64,000 nucleotides of DNA, from NCBI GenBank assembly GCA_035399845.1, contig DAOPJV010000032.1:6048-70047 (forward strand), given 5' to 3'. Below, piece by piece: positions 8,929 to 17,834 of this stretch (position 1 is its first letter; the number at the start of each line of letters is the position of its first letter). The translations under genes were made by a program, and so were the position numbers. A model generated the notes under the pieces. It worked only from the letters and a program-made list of their open reading frames with translations, was not told the DNA's origin and searched no databases. This DNA comes from ECT2AJA-110-A sp035399845 (GTDB lineage: Bacteria; Planctomycetota; Phycisphaerae; UBA1845; UTPLA1).

Positions 8929-10680
8929 ATGGACAACACCATCAATACATTTTCCGTGGTCATGATCAGCCTCGGGGCGCTGATCGGCCTGGTCGTCATC
9001 ATCGTCGCCATACGCGGTGTGCTGATCGACAAAGGTGGCGAAGTCGGCGGCTGGACCCTGCGGGGCGCCAACCAGACGATCTTCGCCGTCGCGCGGTCGA
9101 CGCTGGCCGAGGGCATCCGGGCGAAAGTCGCCAGCGGATTCGCGCTCGTCATCGTCATCTCGGTCCCCGTCTTCTACTTCATGGCCAAGGGCGACGCGAC
9201 GATCAAAGGGCGCGTCCAGATGTTCATGGCCTATTCCCTCGGCTTCTCGAGTTTCGTCCTGGCGCTATTGACGATTCTCTTTTCCTGCCGATCCCTGTCG
9301 CGGGAAATCGAGAGCCGGCAGATCTTTGGTCTCGTCACCAAGCCCGTGCCGCGCTGGCAGATCCTCGCCGGCAAGTGGTGCGGCATCATGGCGCTGAACG
9401 TGCTGCTGATGGCGATCGTCGGCATCAGCACCTACATCGGCACGCGCCAGATCGTCGGCAATTTCAAGGGCGTGCTTCGGCATCAGCTGGAGACGGATGG
9501 CGGCCTGACGGCCGACCAGGCGTCGCGCGTCGTCGCGGCCCTGGGCGAAGTCCGCGGTCCCGGCGCCAAGGGCATGCAGAGCCCGATCATTACTGCGATG
9601 CAGGAATCGACGGGCATGACGCGCCAGGAAATCGGCGACATCCTGCTCAAGCTGCCGGAGTCGACGCGTGTTGACCTGCGTCGCGGCGATGAACTGCGGC
9701 GTCAGGTGCTCGTGGCGCGGGCGTCGGTCAAACCGGAAATCGACTACAAGGCGATCGCCGAGCTGGCGGAGAAGCGCTATAAGGAACTCGACAAGGAAGG
9801 GCGCCTGCCGAAGGACCTCGGTCGCGAACGTATCATGGAGGCGCTGCAGACGGAGATCTTCGGGCGCATGAGCATGGTGCTTCCCTTCCAGGATCTGACC
9901 TGGATCATGAAGGGACCGAAGCCCGACAAGCGCGACGACGCCCTCATGAGCCTGCGATTCAAGATCGACTGCGAGTCGGCCCTGCCGCCGCTGCGTTTCC
10001 GGGAAATCGGCATGCTCCTGGAAGAGAACAAAGTCTGGTGCGCCTGGCTGATCGGCGATCCGAAGTCGGCGACCGTCGTGGCGATCCCGCCGCCGCTGCA
10101 GGCCGAGTCGGTTCAGGAAATCGAGCTTCCGATCGACTGCGTCTCCCCCGACGGAACGATCCAGATCTCGATGCGGAACGAGGATCCGCGCAATGTCGCG
10201 CTGGGTTTTGATATCACGAAGAATCTGGAAGTCATGTATCTCGTCGGCTCGTTCGAGTCGAATCTGTTTCACGCCTGCCTGGCCCTGCTGATTCCGATCG
10301 CGTGCCTGGCGTCGTTTGGCGTGTTTGCTTCGACCTTCCTGACGTTTCCTGTTGCGGCGCTGATTCTCGTCTGCCTGTATGTGATCTCGTCGTCGATGGG
10401 GTTCGTGGCGGAATCGCTCGCCGTGACGACGGAATACTATGATCCCACTGAGATTCAGGGGATGGACCTCCGGATTCGTCAGACGATGGTCTCGACGATG
10501 GGCTGGGCGCTGGCGATCGGTGATATCAATCCCGTCGGGGACCTGATCGAAGGTCGCGCCATCGGCTGGCCGCGGCTGTTCGACGGATTCTGGCGTTTCG
10601 TCCTGATCAAGGGCGGCGCCGCCATGTTCATCGGTGTGCTGATTTTCCGACGACGAGAACTGGCCGCCGTCATCGTATAG
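8929..10680 (+). CDS. ABC-2 type transporter permease with large extracytoplasmic domain
   Basis: This 583-residue permease pairs with the ATPase before it. A first helix is at about 9-27; a second hydrophobic cluster at about 65-180 carries the LSREIESRQIFGLVTKPVPR pattern seen in ABC-2 permeases. A long soluble region of about 240 residues (about 190-430) follows, probably outside the inner membrane, and then four to five C-terminal helices from about 440. The substrate is unknown. The length and the large loop set it apart from simple drug exporters and fit planctomycete gliding/lipid-type ABC-2 systems only loosely. It sits between the ATPase and the large anchored helical protein in one operon. 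Confidence 0.85.
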   Translation: MDNTINTFSVVMISLGALIGLVVIIVAIRGVLIDKGGEVGGWTLRGANQTIFAVARSTLAEGIRAKVASGFALVIVISVPVFYFMAKGDATIKGRVQMFMAYSLGFSSFVLALLTILFSCRSLSREIESRQIFGLVTKPVPRWQILAGKWCGIMALNVLLMAIVGISTYIGTRQIVGNFKGVLRHQLETDGGLTADQASRVVAALGEVRGPGAKGMQSPIITAMQESTGMTRQEIGDILLKLPESTRVDLRRGDELRRQVLVARASVKPEIDYKAIAELAEKRYKELDKEGRLPKDLGRERIMEALQTEIFGRMSMVLPFQDLTWIMKGPKPDKRDDALMSLRFKIDCESALPPLRFREIGMLLEENKVWCAWLIGDPKSATVVAIPPPLQAESVQEIELPIDCVSPDGTIQISMRNEDPRNVALGFDITKNLEVMYLVGSFESNLFHACLALLIPIACLASFGVFASTFLTFPVAALILVCLYVISSSMGFVAESLAVTTEYYDPTEIQGMDLRIRQTMVSTMGWALAIGDINPVGDLIEGRAIGWPRLFDGFWRFVLIKGGAAMFIGVLIFRRRELAAVIV

Positions 10681-10718
10681 CGCCCTGATGCGCTGCGCCC
10701 GAATAAGGAAATGAGCGC

Positions 10719-13064
10719 ATGAGACCTCGATCGCGCCAGTTCATCTACATTCTGCTCGCCGCCGCCGTTCTGTACGGGGCCACGACGATGGTCAGGCCGA
10801 TCGAGGCGGCGCGGAAAGAGGCGCACCTCGTCCTGCCGCCGGCGCCGGACGCGGGGAAGATGTCGACGCTCTATTCCCCGCTTCTCGCCGTGGCGCGCGC
10901 TCCGATTGTGGACGTGCTCTGGCTGAAGGCCACGAAGTCCAAGGAAGAGGGACGCATCTTCGACGCCTATCAGCTGGCCGAGCTGATCTGCGAACTGCAG
11001 CCAAAGTTCCCCGATGTCTGGGCCTTCCAGGCGTGGAACATGGCCTACAACATTTCTGTCACGTGCAGTGCGCCCGAAGAGCGCTGGCGCTGGGTCCGCA
11101 ACGGATACGAGCAGCTTCGTGACAAGGGGATCCCTCTCAATCCCAACAATACGCAGCTCTATCGCGAGCTCTCCTGGATCCTGTTCCACAAAGTCGGCGA
11201 TTTCATGGATGACGCCCACTGGTACTACAAGACCCAGTTCGCCCTGATTGCCGAGCATGTTCTGGGCGTACCGCCGGAGGGCTACGTCCGGCCGGGGCGC
11301 GTCCGCGGCGACTTCTATCGCAGCTATGACTACCCGCCTTTGGCCCTGATGCCGGAGCGATACGACGAGCTGTTCGGCGACAGCATCGTCAAAACGCTTG
11401 TCGAGCGCTATCGCGTCACGTCGCTGCAGCCGAAGGAAGTCGTGGCCCTTCTCGATATGGAGAAGTCGGGCATCGAAGACTACGTGAAAGGTCTGGGCCG
11501 CGAGGGGCTCGACGCCACGGAGATCGAGACGCTTGTCGATCTGCTGCGCGTCGATCTGAAGGCCTGCCGGGCCATGATCGAGGAACTGCGTCGTGAGGCC
11601 GCCGACCTCGAATCGGGTGGCGGCATCGCCGGGTTTCTCCGTCGCGATGAAGAGGCCGCCAGCTTCGCCCGCGAACTCGATCGTTACGGATTCGATATCG
11701 CGGCGCCGGGCGTCTTCAGCGGTCTGATGAACGCGATGCGGACCGGCAAGATCAAAATGCCGAACACGCCCAGGGATGACCAGGACAGGAAGGCGCGAGA
11801 GTTTCTGACCTACCTGCGGGATCCGAAGCACGAGCGCGTTCGCAACGAGCTGCAGAAGCTGTGGGGCGAGCAGGCGGGTCTGGACACGGCGCCCATCCTC
11901 GCGGCTTACAGGGAGGACATCGCCGATCTTCGACGCGGCGTGCGCGCCTTCAGGGGGCTGAAGGCGAGCGAGGTCGACGGCGCGGCCGGCGATTTCGGTT
12001 TCGATGTCTCGCAGAAGGATGTCTTCCTCGGGATGATCAAGGCCATTCACGACGACAATCTCGCCATCCCGAATGTCGAGGTGCGCCTGCAGGACGAAGG
12101 CGTCGCGGATTTTCTCAAGGTGTGGAATAACGAGGAGAACGCCCCGGCGAAGCGCATCCTCGAGTGGTTCTGGCGCGCCGATCGACTGCGAAGCGACCTC
12201 AAGCTCGACCCGATGCGCGTCGTCCATATGCACAATGGATTCGATGTCATCTTCGACTATCGATTCGCCGAATCACACTCGCTCTACTGGGCCAATCTCG
12301 GTACCGAGATCGGGACCGACAAGCGCTCGCCCGTGGACATTCACAAGCTCAACGCCGATCGCATCGAGTTCTACTGTCTTCAGAAGATGTACTATCGCGG
12401 GCGCATCGCAATGAGCCCCGAGGCCGGCATGGGCGAGCCGCCGCTGTTGTCGCCCGATCTTCGCGTCGTGCCCGTGCTCATCAAGGCGTTTCACGACGCG
12501 TCGGAGCCCTACCTCAAGGAGGAATTCGGCGGCAAAACGCATCGCGTCTCGTCGAACTTCCAGACGGGATTCGTCGGTTTCATGCGCGACGCCATCGTGA
12601 CCTACCACGAGCGCGGTTACGACGAGGAAGCGCGCAACATCTTTGATATCCTTCGCAACGAGTTTCCCGATCCGATGTACGAAGACGGGATCGACGGCTT
12701 CCTGATGAAGGAAGTGCCGGAAGATCGCGCGCTGGGTGACTATCGCGTCACAGTTCGCCGCATCCAGGCCATGATTCGTCTGGCGATCACGCAGTACGCC
12801 TACAACGAAGACGCGCTGGCGGCGCAGTACATCGAGCGCGCGAGAGAGATCTACAAGTACTACCACAAGCAGATGGTCGCGAAGCGGCAGGCGATTCCGT
12901 TCACCTTCGAGCAGATGCTCCAGGAGGCGATGGACGGATACGCCTTCCGATGGAACCGGCGGGAAACCTATCTGCGCGTCTGCCAGAAGCTGGGCGTCAA
13001 GCCGCTGCCGGAAGGCCAGCCCGCGAAATCGGGCGGGCCGGCGGATCAGGATGACGCGTCCTGA
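10719..13064 (+). CDS. Large membrane-anchored helical (TPR-like) protein of unknown function
   Basis: This 781-residue protein is probably anchored by one N-terminal helix (about 8-26) with the rest outside the inner membrane. After the anchor comes a conserved-looking stretch on lipid-anchored style, LYSPLLAVARAPIVDVLWLKATK, followed by helical segments rich in Trp, Tyr and Leu (for example AFQAWNMAYNIS and ELSWILFHKVGDFMDD) that look like TPR-type repeats. I do not recognise a catalytic motif. An AAGGAAATG ribosome-binding site supports the start. It ends the SPFH/ABC operon, 38 bases after the permease, and its last 19 bases overlap tail-to-tail with the minus-strand HAD gene. A scaffold or periplasmic partner for the exporter is an inference from position. 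Confidence 0.7.
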   Translation: MRPRSRQFIYILLAAAVLYGATTMVRPIEAARKEAHLVLPPAPDAGKMSTLYSPLLAVARAPIVDVLWLKATKSKEEGRIFDAYQLAELICELQPKFPDVWAFQAWNMAYNISVTCSAPEERWRWVRNGYEQLRDKGIPLNPNNTQLYRELSWILFHKVGDFMDDAHWYYKTQFALIAEHVLGVPPEGYVRPGRVRGDFYRSYDYPPLALMPERYDELFGDSIVKTLVERYRVTSLQPKEVVALLDMEKSGIEDYVKGLGREGLDATEIETLVDLLRVDLKACRAMIEELRREAADLESGGGIAGFLRRDEEAASFARELDRYGFDIAAPGVFSGLMNAMRTGKIKMPNTPRDDQDRKAREFLTYLRDPKHERVRNELQKLWGEQAGLDTAPILAAYREDIADLRRGVRAFRGLKASEVDGAAGDFGFDVSQKDVFLGMIKAIHDDNLAIPNVEVRLQDEGVADFLKVWNNEENAPAKRILEWFWRADRLRSDLKLDPMRVVHMHNGFDVIFDYRFAESHSLYWANLGTEIGTDKRSPVDIHKLNADRIEFYCLQKMYYRGRIAMSPEAGMGEPPLLSPDLRVVPVLIKAFHDASEPYLKEEFGGKTHRVSSNFQTGFVGFMRDAIVTYHERGYDEEARNIFDILRNEFPDPMYEDGIDGFLMKEVPEDRALGDYRVTVRRIQAMIRLAITQYAYNEDALAAQYIERAREIYKYYHKQMVAKRQAIPFTFEQMLQEAMDGYAFRWNRRETYLRVCQKLGVKPLPEGQPAKSGGPADQDDAS

Positions 13065-13798
13065 ATCAGGCTGAGCAGCATCGCCGCCGTCAGCTCGTCG
13101 AGGGCGCCGATCGAGACGATCGGCGACGAATAGTCCACATCACCATACTCCTTGCGAAGGGCGACGGCGGGCATGCCCGCAGAGCCGGCCGCCGCGAGAC
13201 CGGCCGCGGAATCCTCCACAACGACACACTGCCCCGCGCGCAGCGACGGCAGACGCATGCGAAGACGCTCGAGCGCGAGCAGATAACCTTCCGGACTGGG
13301 CTTGGACGCTGACACGTCCTCCGTCGAGACGAGGACCTCGAAAGAGGAGGACAGGTCCGCCTGCGCCAGCAGCCGGGTGATCTCGCTTCGTCGTGAGCCG
13401 CTGCAGATTGCCGTCGGGATGGCGTCACGCCGGAGTCGCGCCAGCAGTTCGCCAACACCGTCGATCGGCGGAACCCCGCGCTGAGTGAGCGATTCGTAGC
13501 GTCGCCATTTCCGGTCCAGGGCGGCCTGATGATCGAGATCGTCGAGTTCCGGATGGAACTGAATCAGCCGCCCGAAGATCTCCTGATCGCTCAGCCCGAC
13601 ATAACGTTCTGCGTATTCGGCCCAATCGACGCGGACGCCGATCTCGGCGAGCGTCTGTGCCAGCGCTTCGCAGTGCAGCTGTTCGGACTCGAACAATACG
13701 CCGTCAAAGTCGAAAATCAGGGCGTAATCGGGTGTTTGTGACGACAATGGTGTTCCAATCCTGTGTGTTCTGATTGACAAAGGGGCCCCGGTTCCCAA
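13046..13798 (-). CDS. HAD-superfamily hydrolase (phosphoglycolate/beta-phosphoglucomutase-like)
   Basis: This 250-residue protein is a HAD phosphatase of subfamily IA. Motif I is FDFDGVLFESE (about residues 29-39) with both catalytic Asp residues; motif II is the CSGS stretch near residue 127; motif III is the Lys in SASKPSPEGYL; motif IV is VVEDSAAGL. A helical cap follows motif I, as in phosphoglycolate phosphatase and beta-phosphoglucomutase. The substrate cannot be told. The first ATG would overlap the start region of the divergent CBS gene; a TTG at 13745-13747 would give a shorter start (LSSQTPDYALIFDFDG) that fits the family better. Its end overlaps the upstream operon tail by 19 bases. 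Confidence 0.88.
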   Translation of the reverse strand: MGTGAPLSIRTHRIGTPLSSQTPDYALIFDFDGVLFESEQLHCEALAQTLAEIGVRVDWAEYAERYVGLSDQEIFGRLIQFHPELDDLDHQAALDRKWRRYESLTQRGVPPIDGVGELLARLRRDAIPTAICSGSRRSEITRLLAQADLSSSFEVLVSTEDVSASKPSPEGYLLALERLRMRLPSLRAGQCVVVEDSAAGLAAAGSAGMPAVALRKEYGDVDYSSPIVSIGALDELTAAMLLSLIQDASS

Positions 13799-13839
13799 AG
13801 ATCTACACTCGTCAGGGCTCGCGAAGACCTGCGGGCCGA

Positions 13840-14709
13840 ATGAGGAACCCGTCTATGCAGCTTGTCGAACTGGGTGGCACGCGCGTCGTCACGATCGGAC
13901 CGGATGATTCGATCGACGAGGCCATTGCGCTCCTGGATGCGAACCATTTTCGACATTTGCCCGTCGTCGACAAGGGGCGGATCCTCGGCATGGTCTCCGA
14001 TCGCGACCTGCTTCGCGCCGTCGGCATGATTCCCAGCGAACAGCGCACGGCCTCTCATGCGGGGCCCGCGCGGGTCGGCGCCACACGGATTTCGCAGGTG
14101 ATGTCAGCGCCCGTCACAACGATCGCGGCGGACGCGCCGGCCGACCAGGGCGCTTCCCTCATGCTTGAGAAGAATATTCGGGCGCTGCCGCTCGTCTATC
14201 GCGATCGTCTCGCCGGCATCGTCACGCAGACGGATTTTCTCAAGTGCTATCTCGATGATCGAAAGATCGCCAAACTCGAGGGCTGGCGCTTCCGGAAGGT
14301 CGGCGATCACATGACATCTCCCGTCGTGACGCTGGGACCGAACGATACTTTCCGCCACGCCGCCCGCGTCATGCAGACGAACCGGTTTCGTCACGTCCCC
14401 ATCGTGGAAGACGGCCGCCTGGTCGGCATTGTCTCCGATCGCGACATGCGACGTTTCCTGGGGGGGTTCGAGGTCGAAAGCGAAGACGATATCGATGATC
14501 TTCGAACCCATCGGCCCGAAATCTCCATGACCGACGTGATGACGCGTCAGCCCAAGACGACGCACGTGCGCGAGGCCCTCGCCGAAGTCGCCGACATCAT
14601 GGTCAGCCAGCGTTTCGGCGCTCTGCCCGTCATGGATGAGGACCGGATCGTCGGCATCATCACGGAAGCGGATCTGCTTCGGCACTTCGTCGCCGCCTGT
14701 AAGGGCTGA
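13840..14709 (+). CDS. Four-CBS-domain protein
   Basis: The protein (289 residues from this start) consists almost only of four CBS motifs, that is two Bateman modules. The repeats begin near LVELGGTRVVTIGPDDS, RISQVMSAPVTTIAAD, VGDHMTSPVVTLGPND and SMTDVMTRQPKTTHVRE, each ending in a VSDRD or TEADL-type strand-helix. CBS pairs bind adenine nucleotides and act as energy or ionic sensors. No enzymatic domain is attached, so it likely acts on a partner or stores a signal; the partner is not evident from neighbours. The frame is open for 22 more codons upstream, but those overlap the divergent HAD gene; the second ATG at 13855 is also possible. Confidence 0.88.
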   Translation: MRNPSMQLVELGGTRVVTIGPDDSIDEAIALLDANHFRHLPVVDKGRILGMVSDRDLLRAVGMIPSEQRTASHAGPARVGATRISQVMSAPVTTIAADAPADQGASLMLEKNIRALPLVYRDRLAGIVTQTDFLKCYLDDRKIAKLEGWRFRKVGDHMTSPVVTLGPNDTFRHAARVMQTNRFRHVPIVEDGRLVGIVSDRDMRRFLGGFEVESEDDIDDLRTHRPEISMTDVMTRQPKTTHVREALAEVADIMVSQRFGALPVMDEDRIVGIITEADLLRHFVAACKG

Positions 14710-14859
14710 CGCCGCCGGAAATTAACGTGATCCCTTTCGATCGGCCCCGTCCATTGCGACGAGGGGCGTTCTGGCGGATAATCGCGCGCTTCGCCGGGAG
14801 GATTCGGCGACGGTAAAGGCGTGAGTGTTTCCACGCACAGTGATTGGGAGTAACGAGCG

Positions 14860-15000
14860 ATGCTTTTTAACTTGTTTGGTAGCGGTGGCGGCCTGCTGGG
14901 TGGCGCCTTGATCTACGGCGTGTTCTTCGTCATCAACCTCGTGATTCAGTTCTTCGCGGGCGGCCTGACGGATCTGTTCCCGACCGAAACGATGATGTAA
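14860..15000 (+). CDS. 46-residue membrane microprotein
   Basis: A short frame reads MLFNLFGSGGGLLGGALIYG and then about 15 hydrophobic residues, ending in DLFPTETMM. A GGGAG ribosome-binding site lies ten bases before the ATG, and the stop is 13 bases before the start of the secreted phosphatase-fold gene, so both are probably on one message. The composition (Gly-rich head, one transmembrane helix) suggests a small inner-membrane peptide. I do not recognise a family. Codon use matches the neighbours, which supports a real gene, but length makes chance possible. Confidence 0.6.
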   Translation: MLFNLFGSGGGLLGGALIYGVFFVINLVIQFFAGGLTDLFPTETMM

Positions 15001-15013
15001 TTCCTCACAGAGA

Positions 15014-16021
15014 ATGATGAAACAACAACATTGGATTTTCAGGCGGGTCCCGGCGTCCTCGCAGGCTGGGCTCGCCTTGTTGCTTTTACTCGGCGCGTTC
15101 GCCTTCAACGCCGCGCCGGAGAATGATCGCGCAACACCGACGTCGGCGCCGGCGCCGAGCGAGTCGTTCACGATCATGTCCTTCAACATCCGCTACGGCA
15201 CGGCCAACGATGGTCCGAATCGCTGGGAGAAACGCCGGACTCACGTCTTCGATGTGATTCGCAGGTACAAGCCCTCGATCATCGGCCTCCAGGAAGCGCT
15301 GCAGTTTCAGCTCGACGAGCTGAAGGAGGCGCTGCCGCAGTACGACGCCTGCGGCGTCGGTCGCGACGATGGGAAGAAGCGCGGCGAGTTCGCCGCGATC
15401 CTGTTTGATCGCACTCGATGGCAGCGCGTGGACGGGGGCACCTTCTGGTTTTCTGACACGCCCGAAGTGGTCTGCAGCAAATCGTGGGGTAACGACCTGT
15501 GCCGCATCTGTACATGGGCGCAGTTCCGCGATCGTGCGACAGGTGAGACACTGTTTCACTTCAACGTGCATCTCGATCACAAGTCGAAGCCGGCGCGGCT
15601 CCGCAGCGCCGGACTTGTTCTCGAGCGAATCGACAGCCGCCAGCCGGCCGCCGGCGTTATCCTGACCGGCGATTTCAATGCGGGCGAAGACAGTCCTCCG
15701 ATCCGGAAGATCGCCGGCGCGAAAGTCGCGCTGAGTCGCGACGGCAGATCGCCGGCCCCGGCTCGAATGATGGACACGTATCGGATCATCCATCCCGACA
15801 CGAAGGATGTCGGCACCTTCGACGACTTTGTCGGTCGCAGGACGGGTGACAAGATCGACTACATCTTCACGCCGGAAGGCGCCTTTGACGTCATCGACGC
15901 GGACATCGCGCACGACGATTTTGACGGCGCCTATCCGTCCGATCACTTCCCGATCTGGGCGACGCTTCGGTACAGGCGGAGTGCTGCGCCGGGACAGGCG
16001 CCGCCCAAAACGTCCAGATAA
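15014..16021 (+). CDS. Secreted endonuclease/exonuclease/phosphatase-family protein
   Basis: This 335-residue protein has an N-terminal export signal (basic start, hydrophobic core about residues 19-33) and then an endonuclease/exonuclease/phosphatase fold. The metal and catalytic motifs are present: MSFNIRYG, GLQEAL (Glu), HFNVHLDH, GDFNAG (Asp/Asn) and SDHFPIWA (Asp/His). Proteins of this type cleave phosphodiesters in nucleic acids, inositol phosphates or sphingolipids; the extracellular location favours scavenging or lipid/nucleic acid breakdown, but the substrate is open. Two ATG codons in tandem could start it. A strong terminator follows its stop. Confidence 0.9.
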   Translation: MMKQQHWIFRRVPASSQAGLALLLLLGAFAFNAAPENDRATPTSAPAPSESFTIMSFNIRYGTANDGPNRWEKRRTHVFDVIRRYKPSIIGLQEALQFQLDELKEALPQYDACGVGRDDGKKRGEFAAILFDRTRWQRVDGGTFWFSDTPEVVCSKSWGNDLCRICTWAQFRDRATGETLFHFNVHLDHKSKPARLRSAGLVLERIDSRQPAAGVILTGDFNAGEDSPPIRKIAGAKVALSRDGRSPAPARMMDTYRIIHPDTKDVGTFDDFVGRRTGDKIDYIFTPEGAFDVIDADIAHDDFDGAYPSDHFPIWATLRYRRSAAPGQAPPKTSR

Positions 16022-16066
16022 AAACGCCCACCCGGACGGGGCAAATTTCGAACTTAGCGTCTCTTG

Positions 16067-16107
16067 CGCGTCGGATTGCGGTATTCCGCGATCCGACGCG
16101 TTTTTTT
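16067..16107 (+). terminator. Rho-independent terminator after the phosphatase-fold gene
   Basis: CGCGTCGGAT pairs perfectly with ATCCGACGCG, with an inner TGCGG/CCGCG stem and a TATT loop, and is followed directly by seven T residues. This is the clearest intrinsic terminator in the window and closes the 14860-16021 unit. Confidence 0.9.
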
Positions 16108-16172
16108 CATGGCGCACTTTCGGCCGAGATCATCATCGGGCCGACAGCGCCGTGATTGCGGCCACGAATTCC

Positions 16173-16201
16173 TGTGCGATCACACACTCGGCACTTATAA
16201 T
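16173..16201 (+). promoter_or_regulatory. Probable promoter of the polyphosphate cluster
   Basis: A perfect -10 hexamer TATAAT lies at 16196-16201, about two dozen bases before the sixA-like start. The 17-base-upstream position holds only TGTGCG, a poor -35. The placement after a terminator and before a new gene cluster supports it. Confidence 0.45.
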
Positions 16202-16224
16202 CGGCGATTGAGGAGTTGGATCCC

Positions 16225-16740
16225 TTGCTCGTCTATCTCGTACGGCACGCCATCGCGGAACAGCGCAATTCTCAGAGCGTTGATGACGCCGCGCGCCGCC
16301 TGACGGAACAGGGCGTGGAACGCATGAAGCGAAATGTCGCTGCGCTCGCGGCCATGGATGTCGAACTCGACGCCATCTGGACCAGCCCGCTTGTCCGCGC
16401 GCGACAGACCGCCGAACTGCTGACACCACTTCTTCGTCGCGAACGCCGCCCGCAGATCGTCGACGCGCTTTCGCCGAGCAGCGATCACAACGGTCTTTTT
16501 TCGCAGTTGGCCGACACGGAGATCGAAGCGGGGCTTGCGCTGGTCGGTCACGAACCCGACATGGGTGAGATCGGCGCACGACTCCTGTTCGGCGAGTCAT
16601 GCGGCGTGATGACCTTCAGGAAGGGCGGTGTCGCCTGCATCGAGGTGGAGGCGGACGACGAACGTCCCTGCGGTGTGCTGCGATGGATGCTGACGCCGAA
16701 GCAGATGCGAGCCATGACATCGTCGTCGAAGGTGGGTTGA
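16225..16740 (+). CDS. sixA: SixA-like phosphohistidine phosphatase
   Basis: This histidine-phosphatase superfamily protein (171 residues) has the N-terminal LVRHAIAE motif with the catalytic His, the WTSPLVRARQTAELL segment and the second His in LALVGHEPDMGE. Length fits SixA (161 in E. coli), which removes phosphate from phosphohistidine. A TTG three codons upstream (16216) abuts the AGGAG ribosome-binding site and is too close; the TTG used here has nine bases of spacing, so I prefer it. It leads a cluster with CHAD, Ppx and Ppk genes. SixA with CHAD and polyphosphate enzymes is a known neighbourhood, so a role in polyphosphate or phosphate metabolism is likely. Confidence 0.85.
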   Translation: MLVYLVRHAIAEQRNSQSVDDAARRLTEQGVERMKRNVAALAAMDVELDAIWTSPLVRARQTAELLTPLLRRERRPQIVDALSPSSDHNGLFSQLADTEIEAGLALVGHEPDMGEIGARLLFGESCGVMTFRKGGVACIEVEADDERPCGVLRWMLTPKQMRAMTSSSKVG

Positions 16741-16829
16741 TATGACGGCATTGAGCTTCGTGTTTTCATTGCGAATTCGACATTGCCCGTTGATCGCACG
16801 CGGCGCGACGGGCGCCGGGAGGACGCGCC

Positions 16830-17786
16830 GTGTCCGCTAACGGTCTCTCGAAATTTGTCGAGCGCCACCTCGAACGACTCGAAACGAGTCTGGACGAGAT
16901 CCTCGCCAACGGCGGCGAGCGAGCGGTTCATCGATTCCGTGTGTCGACACGCCGCCTGAACGAACCACTCATGCTGATCCGCGCCGTGGACCCGACCGTC
17001 GCGAAGCATGTCCGGAAGAGCCGCAAGGCCCTGAAGCGACTTCGCGGCCTCTTTGGAGAGGTTCGCGACCTGGACGTTCTGCGTTCCGGGTTTGCCGACC
17101 AGCGATACAACAACGGTCTGCCCGCCGAAGGGCGCACGCGACTCGTTGAGATGCTCCTTGCCCAGCGCCGAATCGCCTTCGTGGACGCGCTGGAGGGTCT
17201 GTCCGGCACGTCGCCGGTCCAGACAGCGGGGCGGATTCGCAACCTGGTGGACGATGTCTGCACGGGCAGTGACAAGCGACAGGCGGCCCTGCTCGCCGCC
17301 GCGCGTGCGATGTGGCGCAAGCGCGCCGACGCCGCCCTGCAGTGTGAATCGTTCGACGAGGATTGCGCGGGCTTTCATCAGCTCCGCATTCAGCTGAAGG
17401 GCCTGCGATACTGCACGGAACTGCTTTATCGAATGGAAGATCGCGACGACGACGCCGTGCTGACGGCGTTCGTCCGAATGCAGGACGCCCTCGGCGCCTG
17501 GAATGATCACCTGTTCGCCGCGCGCCACCTGGCGCGGATCGCTTCGCACGATGCGAACTTTGCCAACCATCCGGAATGGAGCGCCGAGATCATGGAGTGC
17601 GCCGGCGCCCGCATACGTCGCTCGATCGACGAACGCCAGGCGGCGCGCGAGCGATGGCCACACCTTCGCGAGATGATTCTCGCCGCCCGACTGGGGGAGG
17701 CGGCGGCGCCGTCAAAATCTGTCGACGCCGCGGCCCTGGCGGCCGCCTTGTCCAGCGTCGTCGGTTCCGCCGAGAAGTCATCCTGA
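16830..17786 (+). CDS. CHAD domain protein (polyphosphate-binding)
   Basis: This 318-residue cytoplasmic protein is a CHAD (conserved histidine alpha-helical) domain. The typical start VHRFRVSTRRLNEPLMLI (about residues 30-48) carries the conserved His and Arg, a later segment LFGEVRDLDVLR matches the RDxDV motif, and a second half repeats it at FHQLRIQLKGLRYCTELL and ALGAWNDHLFAARHL. CHAD domains bind inorganic polyphosphate through rows of basic residues. The start is a GTG preceded by GGGAGG. It sits between sixA and the exopolyphosphatase, which supports polyphosphate binding. No CYTH domain is fused. Confidence 0.9.
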   Translation: MSANGLSKFVERHLERLETSLDEILANGGERAVHRFRVSTRRLNEPLMLIRAVDPTVAKHVRKSRKALKRLRGLFGEVRDLDVLRSGFADQRYNNGLPAEGRTRLVEMLLAQRRIAFVDALEGLSGTSPVQTAGRIRNLVDDVCTGSDKRQAALLAAARAMWRKRADAALQCESFDEDCAGFHQLRIQLKGLRYCTELLYRMEDRDDDAVLTAFVRMQDALGAWNDHLFAARHLARIASHDANFANHPEWSAEIMECAGARIRRSIDERQAARERWPHLREMILAARLGEAAAPSKSVDAAALAAALSSVVGSAEKSS

Positions 17787-17834
17787 TTCCTCACCTGCGC
17801 CGAAACACGGCCCGACCCACGAACGGAAGAACTG

